The notes: generated by a model not told the origin, from the letters alone. A DNA stretch of 9,870 nucleotides from DASYSA01 sp036003885 (GCA_036003885.1 DASYSA010000302.1:1-9870), one strand, 5' to 3'; counted from the first letter of the stretch, positions 1 to 8,034 are shown. Numbers and translations: made by a program.

Positions 1-1056
1 CTCAGGGCAAGAACCCTTCAGTGGCAAAGCGCTGCCTTGTTTGGGTTGGCCGGGGCGCTTGCGGTCTGGCTCTCACATCCTTCAGTGTTTGTTCTGGCCG
101 GCATCGGGACGACCCTGTTTCTGTCGTACTGCTGGAGAAGGGAATGGTCGAAGGCGCGGCTCATCCTGGCGGCAGCTTCGTTATGGGCGATCAGTTTCGC
201 GGTGTCATACGTTGCAGTTCTTCGCGAGACCAGTCACTCGAGCTTTCTGCTGACGTTTTGGGATGACTACGGAGGGTTCGTGCCGGCTGCGGCCACCGCG
301 CCGTCGCAAGCCTGGTGGTTCATCAGCGCTTTTGTGAAAGCTTTCGAGAACCCGGCGGGCTTCAACTGGGGCGTGCTGGCGGCATTCGCCTTTCTCATGG
401 GTTGTGCGTCTGCCCTGTACTACCGGAGATCGGGACTCTTAATGTTGGCCGCCCCAATCCCGTTTGTTCTGCTGGCCTCGGCCCTGCGCACGTACCCTTT
501 CCTAGACAGGCTCCTGTTGTTTCTGGTGCCGTCTCTGCTCCTTCTGATTGCAGAAGGAGTTCACCTGGCAGCACACAAGACGGTGATTGTGGGTGTCGCG
601 CTGGCGGCGGCTCTGTTCGTTCATCCGATGATCAATGCAGCGGTCAATATTACAGGTGACCACAGTCGCGAAGACATTAAGCCCGCCCTCGCGTATGTGA
701 GACGCAACTGGCAGGAGGGCGATGTACTCTATGTTCACTATGCCGTGAAGCGCCTGTTCAAGTATTACGCGGGCAGGACGGGCTTCGAAGAGGACGACTA
801 TTTCAAAGGCGCCAAGAAACCGGACGATCCGTCCGAGTTCCTGCAGGATCTCGATCAGTTGCGCAGGAACAGGCGAGTATGGGTCTTGTTCCTGGTTCGC
901 AACGACAGGACAGCGCAGGAACGACAGTCGTTCCTCGACCAGGTCTCTCTACTTGGAGAGAGAATTGATGCCTTTGAAACGACCGGAATATCGGTTTTTC
1001 TCTATGAACTTAGTTCCGGGGTTTCGAGTTTCGGGTTCCGGGTTTCGCCATTGTGA
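1..1056 (+). CDS. Polytopic membrane protein, glycosyltransferase-39/ArnT-like, 3' part
   Basis: The frame is open from the first base, so the gene begins outside the window; 351 residues are visible. The protein has about six or seven hydrophobic segments in its first 220 residues, then a soluble C-terminal part. Visible hallmarks are WLSHPSVFVLAG, the segment YPFLDRLLLFLVPSLLLLIAEG, and EDIKPALAYVRRNWQEGDVLYVHY after the last membrane span (read in pieces). From memory, this arrangement matches inner-membrane proteins annotated as family-39 glycosyltransferases in Acidobacteriota, which move sugars from polyprenyl-phosphate carriers. The catalytic N-terminal loop is not in the window, so activity cannot be judged. 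The last about 13 residues (SSGVSSFGFRVSPL) are encoded by a heptamer repeat and are probably not ancestral. The gene converges on the minus-strand gene ending at 1134. Confidence 0.8.
   Translation, partial: LRARTLQWQSAALFGLAGALAVWLSHPSVFVLAGIGTTLFLSYCWRREWSKARLILAAASLWAISFAVSYVAVLRETSHSSFLLTFWDDYGGFVPAAATAPSQAWWFISAFVKAFENPAGFNWGVLAAFAFLMGCASALYYRRSGLLMLAAPIPFVLLASALRTYPFLDRLLLFLVPSLLLLIAEGVHLAAHKTVIVGVALAAALFVHPMINAAVNITGDHSREDIKPALAYVRRNWQEGDVLYVHYAVKRLFKYYAGRTGFEEDDYFKGAKKPDDPSEFLQDLDQLRRNRRVWVLFLVRNDRTAQERQSFLDQVSLLGERIDAFETTGISVFLYELSSGVSSFGFRVSPL
1012..1047 (+). repeat. Heptamer tandem array, left arm of an inverted pair
   Basis: After agttccg and one extra g there are four in-phase 7-bp units: ggtttcg, agtttcg, ggttccg and ggtttcg. 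The array lies inside the 3' end of the membrane-protein gene and encodes its final residues. It is an imperfect reverse complement (about 27 of 32 positions) of the array at 1081-1129, with a spacer of about 33 bases. RNA from either strand could fold into a long stem between the two convergent genes. Confidence 0.8.
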
Positions 1057-1080
1057 GTCTACTAGCAGTCTAGATCGCGT

Positions 1081-1129
1081 AACTCAGAACTCAGGACTCA
1101 GAACTCGGAACCCGGAACCCGAAACCCGG
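1081..1129 (+). repeat. Heptamer tandem array, right arm; possible bidirectional terminator stem
   Basis: There are seven in-phase 7-bp units: aactcag, aactcag, gactcag, aactcgg, aacccgg, aacccga and aacccgg. The array ends four bases beyond the stop codon of the gene at 1134. Together with the left array it makes a long imperfect inverted repeat in the 77-bp gap between convergent genes. A terminator role is inferred from position only, since no U-tract follows the stem. Confidence 0.8.
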
Positions 1130-1133
1130 GACG

Positions 1134-2663
1134 TCATCTCGTGAATGCAACCGACCCTGAGCGCACCCCATCAGGGTTGAGTACGGTTATCGAAGCCTGT
1201 CTGCCAGGGACTAGAAGCGATTTCCAATCGTCGCTCGACAGCAATTGCTTGGTCGCTTTTTTCTTCTTCTTGTGGTTGATCGTATCGCTCAGACGCGTGC
1301 CGTCAATCTCAATATCCGAGCCTGCGAGAAATCCTTTGCCTTGAACCACGAGACTATTTGAATCGATTGAAACGTTATTGATCGCGGGAGACGATGGGAT
1401 ACGGTTCTGTGCGTCGAGCGAAACTTCGAGGAACACCACGCACATCTCATCGGTTGTCTGTTCGCCCCATGCTACAGGCTTTGGCGGATTGTTGGGGTTA
1501 AGGGGGTTGTTAGCGGAATTGTCGTAATACGACGTGACTTTGACCGTCGTGCCTGCGGGCAAGGGTATCTGCTCTTTGAAGAAGTACATGCCCTGCCACT
1601 GGAAGCTCCACTTGTCGATGTTGATCAGGCAGCGAGTCGATCCATCACGCGATTGCGCCTCAACACTCATTTCACGCCCAAGCAGGTGCATATGCGGATA
1701 CACCCCTATGAGATGCAGCGCAAGGCCAGGCGGCACGGTCTCCGAGGCCGTGACCTTATAATGTGGATCCCCTGCGGGGATACGGAACGACGCGTTCACA
1801 ATCGGCACCGCCTGTATGTCTTTTCTGACCGGCTGTCTGGCAAAGTAGAGCCCAACCTGCGTGCGATCGGTTTCGATGATGTTGCCGCGGGGGTGATAAT
1901 GAACCTGAATCACCGCGCGTACGCCGTCGGTCAATAGCCAGGCGTTGCCCTCCGGCTCAAAGCGCCCACGCGCACCGGGCGACCAGCCGCCGAGCGTTCC
2001 TGCAGCATCGAATCCCGGTCCGCCGAACGAGGTATAGCCGGGCTCCGGGTCAGCATCATCGAGCTGCTTCGATGCACCCGTCTGGTCCAGATAGATGATG
2101 ACGTGGTGGACAACATTGCGGTTCCCGGGCTTGATCTCGACCGCCGATATGTAGCGGTCGCCGCGCAAGGAGGTCGGTATAGAGAAGCAGCGATAAATGT
2201 CAGCGCCAGGCTTTACGACATAATCCCCATCGGGTTGCAGCACGACATCGGGCGGGCCGAGCGGCCAGACATCAGGGAATGTCCTGGGCTCTGGCAAAAT
2301 GGCGGGATCGCCTTCGCGAGCGCTTGTGTCAGCCCAACGGGAAATAGTGGAGATTTCTTCATCAGTGAGGCGCCGATCCCCGTCGAACTCACCGCAGCCG
2401 TCAACGGGCTTCCAGGGAGGCATTTCGCGCAGTACGACCTTCTCCTGAATTGCGCGAGCCCAGGGCCTCGCCTCTGCGTAGGTCATAAGCGAGAACGGAG
2501 CAATGTCGCCCGGATGGTGGCAGACCTGGCACTTCGCCTGAAAGATACGCACAACTTGATTGTTGAATGTAACCTCGTCCTGAAACGCACTGCTTCCCGG
2601 GCTTCCCAGCACGAGCAACGTTAACGCAGCCGCGGTCAACAGCAGTTGAAACACTTTCTTCAT
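1134..2663 (-). CDS. Exported cytochrome c-dicopper monooxygenase-like protein with TIG-like tail
   Basis: The start is the ATG at 2663 (MKKVFQLLLTAAALTLLVLG), chosen for AAAGGAG about 10 bases upstream and the signal peptide that follows at once; 509 residues. The heme c site is C45-x-x-C48-H49, with M81 of MPPW as the probable distal ligand. A region like the type II ascorbate-dependent copper monooxygenases follows. H186-H187 and H255 match the three CuH ligands, and H324/H326 (PHMH) with M407 (DEMC) match the CuM ligands of peptidylglycine hydroxylating monooxygenase. All six are present, so it is probably active. Residues about 424-509 form an extra beta-rich module resembling TIG/IPT repeats (VVQGKGFLAGSDIEIDG, ending SITVLNPDG), with five lysines in a row at 465-469. 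It probably acts in the periplasm or on the cell surface; the substrate is unknown. Confidence 0.93.
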   Translation of the reverse strand: MKKVFQLLLTAAALTLLVLGSPGSSAFQDEVTFNNQVVRIFQAKCQVCHHPGDIAPFSLMTYAEARPWARAIQEKVVLREMPPWKPVDGCGEFDGDRRLTDEEISTISRWADTSAREGDPAILPEPRTFPDVWPLGPPDVVLQPDGDYVVKPGADIYRCFSIPTSLRGDRYISAVEIKPGNRNVVHHVIIYLDQTGASKQLDDADPEPGYTSFGGPGFDAAGTLGGWSPGARGRFEPEGNAWLLTDGVRAVIQVHYHPRGNIIETDRTQVGLYFARQPVRKDIQAVPIVNASFRIPAGDPHYKVTASETVPPGLALHLIGVYPHMHLLGREMSVEAQSRDGSTRCLINIDKWSFQWQGMYFFKEQIPLPAGTTVKVTSYYDNSANNPLNPNNPPKPVAWGEQTTDEMCVVFLEVSLDAQNRIPSSPAINNVSIDSNSLVVQGKGFLAGSDIEIDGTRLSDTINHKKKKKATKQLLSSDDWKSLLVPGRQASITVLNPDGVRSGSVAFTR

Positions 2664-2798
2664 ATGGTCGTGACTCCTTTCAGAGTTGGCGACAAAGACC
2701 ATTGCTCCACCCCTTGAGCGGCCATGCGCATTTCATCTTCAGCCTCTACGATCGAGCAGGCATCGCGAATCACGCTCCCACTCGACATCCCCTCCTCT

Positions 2799-2827
2799 AT
2801 TAAATACATGAAAGAGATCGGGGGCAA
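2799..2827 (-). promoter_or_regulatory. Possible sigma70-type promoter for the gene starting at 2663
   Basis: On the minus strand TTGCCC (2822-2827) and TTTAAT (2799-2804) are separated by exactly 17 bases. The matches are 4 of 6 to the -35 and 5 of 6 to the -10 consensus. Transcription would begin near 2792 and leave a leader of about 130 bases. This is a motif match only. Confidence 0.35.
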
Positions 2828-2843
2828 AACCTGCAGAGGTTTT
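2826..2843. repeat. Perfect 7-bp inverted repeat with 4-base loop
   Basis: AAAACCT and AGGTTTT enclose GCAG and are followed by one more T. It is nearly symmetric, with A and T runs on both sides, so it could be a weak bidirectional terminator or a protein-binding palindrome. On the minus strand it lies directly upstream of the possible -35 box. Confidence 0.5.
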
Positions 2844-3069
2844 TGACAGAGGGTCTTCAATTCTAACCTGGAACTGAATTCTCCTGCACATCCTAACTCC
2901 CGCAACCCCAATTTGAGAAGGGTAAAGACCGCGCCGCCTCTTGGCGGGGTCAGGCCCTCGATTCTGCGATTCTGATTATCATTCGTTGCTCCCCTCAAGC
3001 TGTTCCTGGCTTCTTGCGCAAAATCGTTCCGCGCACCCAGAGCATGCTTTCCAATTGACTGGGATGCAC

Positions 3070-3075
3070 TATAAT
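3070..3075 (+). promoter_or_regulatory. TATAAT -10 box upstream of the YkgJ-type gene
   Basis: A perfect TATAAT lies 14 bases before the first ATG at 3089. The nearby TTGACT (3055-3060) is only 9 bases away, too close to be its -35 partner. The best hexamer at normal spacing, tttcca at 3048-3053, is weak. A start near 3082 would leave almost no leader for the ATG at 3089, which favours either near-leaderless translation or use of the ATG at 3140. Confidence 0.4.
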
Positions 3076-3088
3076 CAGTCCGCTAAGG

Positions 3089-3553
3089 ATGATGATACCC
3101 CTCACCAGAGAGGACGTCGCATCTACATCGAGAAACGCTATGAAAAGAAAACAGAGATTGTCGGCAAAGCGAAAATCCGAACTGTGCCTCCAGTGCGGCA
3201 GGTGCTGCATGGCGATGACGTTCTTTGGCGGTGAGGTCGATGAGGAGGCCCGCGACGAGATCTACTGGATGGAGTTGCACGGACTCAAAATAGACTACGT
3301 CCGAGAACGAGGCATCGATGAGTATTACTTCACGATCCCGCAGCGCTGTAACATGCTTCAAGAGCGAAAGAGCATCTCAGGGTCGACCGAGTATGTCTGT
3401 GGAGTGTATGAAACCCGGCCTCAGATGTGCCGCGACTACGACGGAAGCGTGGAGGGGCCGCTGGGAGTGGCCGATTGTCTCTGGCGGGAAGAATCAAAAA
3501 TGGGAATGCCTCAGAGGCGGTTGGTTCAGTTGGAAGGAAGTCAGTCCGGGTAG
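3089..3553 (+). CDS. YkgJ-family cysteine-cluster protein (putative metal-chelating)
   Basis: This is a small soluble protein of 154 residues from the first ATG, or 137 from the ATG at 3140 (MKRKQRLSAKRKSELC). Neither start has a good ribosome binding site, and the TATAAT placement favours the second. It has a CxxCxxCC cluster (C33, C36, C39, C40 from the first start), then C87, C104, C114 within Y-x-x-R-P-x-x-C, and C130. This cysteine pattern is that of the YkgJ/UPF0153 'putative zinc- or iron-chelating' family, whose biochemical role is largely unsettled. There is no signal peptide, so it is cytoplasmic. It is the only plus-strand gene inside the monooxygenase cluster. It diverges from the copy at 1134-2663 and converges on the copy at 3566-4864, leaving 12 bases between the stops. 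A link to copper or heme handling is speculation from position. Confidence 0.88.
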   Translation: MMIPLTREDVASTSRNAMKRKQRLSAKRKSELCLQCGRCCMAMTFFGGEVDEEARDEIYWMELHGLKIDYVRERGIDEYYFTIPQRCNMLQERKSISGSTEYVCGVYETRPQMCRDYDGSVEGPLGVADCLWREESKMGMPQRRLVQLEGSQSG

Positions 3554-3565
3554 GATATGTGGCCT

Positions 3566-4864
3566 TCATTCAGTCGGGCGGCTGTTTGCAATCAACACCG
3601 CGCACATTGGTTCGGAAGTCAACTCCGACCATCGCACCTGTTTCGCAGGGTCGTTCGGATTGTCCCGATTCTCATCTGAGTTGTCGAAGTGAGCGACTAC
3701 TTCGATGCGCGTTCCCTTCGGCAACGACACCGGCCGTTTGAAGTAATAGGCCGGCTGCCAGTCCCTTCGAGAATCCCTGGTCCAGATCAACACCTGTTGC
3801 GTGCCGTCAGGCCTGTACGCCGTCGCTTGAAGTGAAATCACCAGCGGATGTGCGCGCGGCCGGATCGCGATCGCTTCAGCGTCATCCTGCACGACGAATG
3901 CCGCGTCGACCCGATGAGCATTTGCCCCCGCGGGAATCACGAGGTCAGGATTGGAAATCGCAAGCTCACGCAGTTGCTTGCGGACCTGAGTCTTTGCGAA
4001 GTACAGCCCGACCGTACTCTGATCTCTGGCCGCTTCGCCTGAGCCGCGGTAATGGACCTTCAGGACGATGCGCGCGCCGGCAGGAAGCAACTGTCCGACT
4101 CCTTCGGGGAGCGCAGTCGGCTTCTGTCCAGGCATCCACGTGCCAAGCACGGTCGTAACAGCCGCCGCGGGCACTTGATCGGAAGAGAAGAACTGGTTGC
4201 TCCTCGCTTTCTCTGACTTGTTGCGAATGGTCTTAATGGCGCTGTCGGCAGTTTCGACCATGATCGTTGCGCAGTGAACGACCGATGCGTTGCCCGGCCG
4301 CAGGTCTACGGCTTCAATCCAGCGATCCTCTTTCAGCTTAGTCTCGATCAGGAACGTTCGCTCGAGGTCTGCGTCGGCCGCGACCTCCACTTTGTCGGCA
4401 ATCTTCAGTGTAAGGCTCGGTTTTCCAAGCGGCCAGTCATCGGACACAAGCGGCCCGGACGGTAGCTCCTTGTCATCGCCTTTTGGAGCGCCTCCCTCGA
4501 CCCAGTTAACTATCACGTCAACTTCGTGCTGGGTGAGGGCGGGAGCGTTGCGGAACTCACCATAACCCTTCACTGCAAACCAGGGCGGCATTCGCTTCTC
4601 GAGAATCTCTTCCTTGATGGCTTTTGCCCACGGGCGCGCTTCTTCATAGGTCGCAAGCGACATCGCAATGCCGCCGCCGCGATGGCAGCCCAGGCAATTG
4701 CGTTGAAGCACGCGCACGACCTCGTTATTGAATCTCACTTTGGTTGTTATCGGTTCGTGCGCGCGCACGCATAGGGTGAAAGCCACGGCGGCGCAGAGAG
4801 ACAGAATGAGCTTCAGCGTTGTGGAACCTTGAAGCGTGGCTTTGTGGAAATTGCGGTCCGGCAT
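3566..4864 (-). CDS. Exported cytochrome c-monooxygenase-like paralog with degenerate copper sites
   Basis: The start chosen is the ATG at 4864 (432 residues). An in-frame TTG at 4891 would add nine residues, and a CGGAG lies about 13 bases before the ATG, so the start is uncertain. A signal peptide (KLILSLCAAVAFTLCVRA) is followed by heme site C57-x-x-C60-H61 and M92 in MPPW. The copper-monooxygenase-like region is complete in length, but key ligands differ. The usual HH pair is H197-C198, and the usual HMH is R337-A338-H339. H271 and M420 are kept. In peptidylglycine hydroxylating monooxygenase these are copper ligands, so both sites should be damaged. The frame is intact, so this is a divergent protein, perhaps electron-transfer or binding only, rather than an obvious pseudogene. 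Its closest relative here appears to be the copy at 1134-2663. Confidence 0.9.
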   Translation of the reverse strand: MPDRNFHKATLQGSTTLKLILSLCAAVAFTLCVRAHEPITTKVRFNNEVVRVLQRNCLGCHRGGGIAMSLATYEEARPWAKAIKEEILEKRMPPWFAVKGYGEFRNAPALTQHEVDVIVNWVEGGAPKGDDKELPSGPLVSDDWPLGKPSLTLKIADKVEVAADADLERTFLIETKLKEDRWIEAVDLRPGNASVVHCATIMVETADSAIKTIRNKSEKARSNQFFSSDQVPAAAVTTVLGTWMPGQKPTALPEGVGQLLPAGARIVLKVHYRGSGEAARDQSTVGLYFAKTQVRKQLRELAISNPDLVIPAGANAHRVDAAFVVQDDAEAIAIRPRAHPLVISLQATAYRPDGTQQVLIWTRDSRRDWQPAYYFKRPVSLPKGTRIEVVAHFDNSDENRDNPNDPAKQVRWSELTSEPMCAVLIANSRPTE

Positions 4865-4893
4865 TCTGAACTCTCGACTCCGGCGCTTCAATC

Positions 4894-4943
4894 GCGAAGG
4901 GCCTCATCAACCGGAAGAGGTCCGGTCGACTGAGGCCCTTCGC
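4894..4943. terminator. Y-shaped perfect hairpin between two paralogs
   Basis: Outer arms GCGAAGGGCCTCA (4894-4906) and TGAGGCCCTTCGC (4931-4943) pair over 13 of 13 bases. Inside them ACCGGA (4910-4915) and TCCGGT (4921-4926) form a second perfect stem with loop AGAGG. It sits between the stop of the gene ending at 4974 and the start at 4864, both on the minus strand. The T-run (CTTTTC) follows the stem on the plus strand, where no gene ends. On the minus strand the tail is GATTG. It could terminate or attenuate minus-strand transcripts, or simply be a palindromic repeat. Confidence 0.6.
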
Positions 4944-4973
4944 TTTTCAACCAAAAGAGTGACTCAACAGATG

Positions 4974-6209
<1,236 letters not shown>

Positions 6210-6310
6210 TCATACCTCCACCGAGCGCGTTCTTGTTGGCGGACTGCCGAATCTGCTGTCGACCCGCCGAAGTTATTCTGCGGGCCGCGGCGTTGCGGAC
6301 TTAATCCAGT

Positions 6311-7960
6311 CTACTTCGGCGTCGGGGTCGAAGCAACTTTCTTTACACGATTGGCCCGCAAGCTTCTACCGTTGAAATCGAGCACCAGTCCCGTGATCTC
6401 ACCTTTGTCGTTCTTAACGAAGGTCACCTGGCCCTCAACAACCGTGAAATAGAATGTGGTCTCAGACTCCGGATACGCCTCGATCTTAGGCAAGCCGGAC
6501 CCGGTGAACAGCAGCTTGTCCCCCTCGCGCGAAACGGTGAAGGTCGCCGGCCCCAGGGAGTAATCGCCTGCGTAGGCGTCGTATATCCGCGGATCCAGTT
6601 TGGACACTGTGCGGGCCTTGTTCACGAAGTCGAAGTACCCGACCATCATCTCGTCATAGGTCGGGTCGCCGAATCTAACCGCCTTGGTCGGGTCGGGGTT
6701 GGACTTGTTCTTTTCCGAGTTGTCGAAGTGAGCAGTGACGATCAACTTCGAGCCCTTCGGAAGGAGCAGCGGCTTCTCGAGTCTGTACAACGTCTGCCAG
6801 TTGAAGTCATAGCGAGGAACGAAGATCAGCGTTTCGCGCCGGCCGTCGGGGTAGAGAACTTCATACTTCATGTCCTTGCCCCGGACATGCATGTGGGGCA
6901 GGTAATCGAGCAGTTCGACGTCGCGGCTCAAGGTATAGCACCCTCTAACCTCGTGATTGACGGCGCCCGGTGGGATCTTGAAGTAGTGATTCAGGACACC
7001 GAAGGAGGTAACAGCTTGCCTCGGGGGCGCCTTGGCCAGGATCAAACCAACGCTGCTGCGATCCTTTTCAACCTTACCGGTGGTCTTTGAATAGTGCACC
7101 TGTATGATGATGTTCGAACCCTTCGGAACCAGTTTGGCCATACCTTCAGGATATACGTCGACATCTTTGCCCGGCGTGTAGAAGCAAAGCGGAAAGCCCA
7201 GACCCTCCTGTCCGCTGCCGCGAGCAAAGCCCCCGGTGGGAGAATCGCAGGTGTCGTCGTACACGGGGGCATCCTGTTTCACTCTGACCAGAGTGCCGTC
7301 CTCGTAAAAGATCGATTGAGAGCTCGGCGGTTTCTTTCCGCCCTGCGCGATCATTTGAGGAGTCTGTACGAAAGCGACCACGTGGTGAACGACTCTCTTG
7401 TTGCCCGGGTTGACCTCAGCCGCCTGGACCCACACATCCTCTTTGAAGTTGGTGGGCATGGTGAAGTTGATGTATTCATCGGATCCCGCTGCCGCGAGGG
7501 TGTACTCCTCGTTCATTGTGAACACAACATCCGGCTTGCCGAGCTTCCATCCTGCGACGAAGGTCGGCGAAGGCGGCAGATCTTTTGGATTCCCTTCTTT
7601 CGCCCCTCCATCCACCCAGGCCGCGATCGTATCGATCTCTTCCTGGCTCAGCCGCGCGTCGTTGATGAAGTGGCCGTACTGCGGATCCGCGTGCCACGGC
7701 GGCATCTGGCGAGTCACAACCTTCTCTTTGATCGAACGGGCCCAGGGACGAGCGTCTTTGTACGTCAGCAGTGACATCGGGGCCAGCTCACCCTGACGGT
7801 GGCAACTCGCGCAGTTCTTGAAGAGTATGGGAGCGACGTCCTTGCTGAAGGTTGCCGTCCGGGCGTTCTTCGTGTCAACCGCGCTGGTTGACGGCACGGC
7901 GATGAAGCAGAGCGCTAACACGAAGGTGAAGACTATCGAAGTCGCGAGAGTTTTCTTCAT
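6311..7960 (-). CDS. Exported cytochrome c-dicopper monooxygenase-like protein with DUF3471-like tail
   Basis: ATG at 7960 with AAGGAG eight bases upstream; 549 residues, the longest paralog. The signal peptide is MKKTLATSIVFTFVLALCFI. Heme site: C50-x-x-C53-H54, with M86 in MPPWHADP. Copper ligands by alignment: H192-H193, H289, H356-M357-H358 and M438, so all six are kept. Residues about 200-262 are an insertion relative to the minimal copy, with the block VYDDTC-x-x-PTGG and cysteines 238 and 259. Residues about 455-540 form an added domain (YAGDYSLGPATFTVSREGD, then AYPESETTFYF and LDFNGRSLRANRV). It resembles the DUF3471/lipocalin-like C-terminal domain known from acidobacterial serine hydrolases. 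The 5' leader can fold into a three-way junction ending at the ribosome binding site. Confidence 0.94.
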   Translation of the reverse strand: MKKTLATSIVFTFVLALCFIAVPSTSAVDTKNARTATFSKDVAPILFKNCASCHRQGELAPMSLLTYKDARPWARSIKEKVVTRQMPPWHADPQYGHFINDARLSQEEIDTIAAWVDGGAKEGNPKDLPPSPTFVAGWKLGKPDVVFTMNEEYTLAAAGSDEYINFTMPTNFKEDVWVQAAEVNPGNKRVVHHVVAFVQTPQMIAQGGKKPPSSQSIFYEDGTLVRVKQDAPVYDDTCDSPTGGFARGSGQEGLGFPLCFYTPGKDVDVYPEGMAKLVPKGSNIIIQVHYSKTTGKVEKDRSSVGLILAKAPPRQAVTSFGVLNHYFKIPPGAVNHEVRGCYTLSRDVELLDYLPHMHVRGKDMKYEVLYPDGRRETLIFVPRYDFNWQTLYRLEKPLLLPKGSKLIVTAHFDNSEKNKSNPDPTKAVRFGDPTYDEMMVGYFDFVNKARTVSKLDPRIYDAYAGDYSLGPATFTVSREGDKLLFTGSGLPKIEAYPESETTFYFTVVEGQVTFVKNDKGEITGLVLDFNGRSLRANRVKKVASTPTPK

Positions 7961-7973
7961 TTGTGTGACTCCT

Positions 7974-8034
7974 TATCTTGCTATGGGTGATTGTCACCGG
8001 CGCGCCTGAAAGCGCGCTCCTAAGAAGCAAGATA
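7974..8034 (-). promoter_or_regulatory. Predicted three-way-junction leader RNA before the gene starting at 7960
   Basis: Read on the minus strand, TATCTTGCT (8034-8026) pairs perfectly with AGCAAGATA (7982-7974). Inside are GCGCGC-TTTCAG-GCGCGC (8017-8000) and GGTGA-CAA-TCACC (7998-7986), also fully paired. The 3' arm of the outer stem ends at 7974, where the AAGGAG ribosome binding site (7974-7969) begins, so the fold could control ribosome access. The alternative is a small palindromic repeat that happens to lie here. No known riboswitch class was recognised. Confidence 0.4.

Larger units (their letters stand above)
2664..3088. other. 425-bp divergent intergenic region
   Basis: This gap separates the divergent starts of the monooxygenase-like gene (2663, minus) and the YkgJ-type gene (plus). 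It holds a perfect short inverted repeat (2826-2843), a possible minus-strand promoter (2799-2827) and a TATAAT box for the plus strand (3070-3075). An open frame crosses it on the minus strand (2998 to 2660), but it lacks a ribosome binding site and a recognisable product, and it runs through the Shine-Dalgarno and start of the downstream gene. Confidence 0.6.

Noticed and set aside
2959..2974. Direct repeat cgattctg x2, possibly another heptamer-type array
   Set aside because: The period is 8 and there are only two units, so it is not distinguishable from chance.
2660..2998. 112-codon minus-strand open frame in the divergent intergenic region
   Set aside because: It has no ribosome binding site and no recognised family. 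It runs in another frame through the Shine-Dalgarno and start codon of the 1134-2663 gene, and it contains the palindrome at 2826-2843. I treat it as a chance frame, though a small-peptide role cannot be excluded.
3055..3075. TTGACT and TATAAT read as a complete sigma70 promoter
   Set aside because: The spacing is 9 bases, far below the usual 16-18. Only the TATAAT box is kept as a possible element.
3566..4864. Calling the copy with lost copper ligands a pseudogene
   Set aside because: The frame is full length with an intact signal peptide, heme motif and conserved blocks. Altered ligands alone do not show gene decay.
4865..4891. TTG start at 4891 for the 3566-4864 gene
   Set aside because: It is a rarer start codon and would put a charged extension before the signal peptide. 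The ATG at 4864 is simpler, although its ribosome binding site is only modest.
7094..7774. 226-codon plus-strand open frame opposite the 6311-7960 gene
   Set aside because: It is antisense to conserved heme and copper motifs, has no family resemblance, and is typical of shadow frames in GC-rich genes. Similar antisense frames at 8670-9314, 2103-2624 and 5487-6017 were rejected for the same reason.
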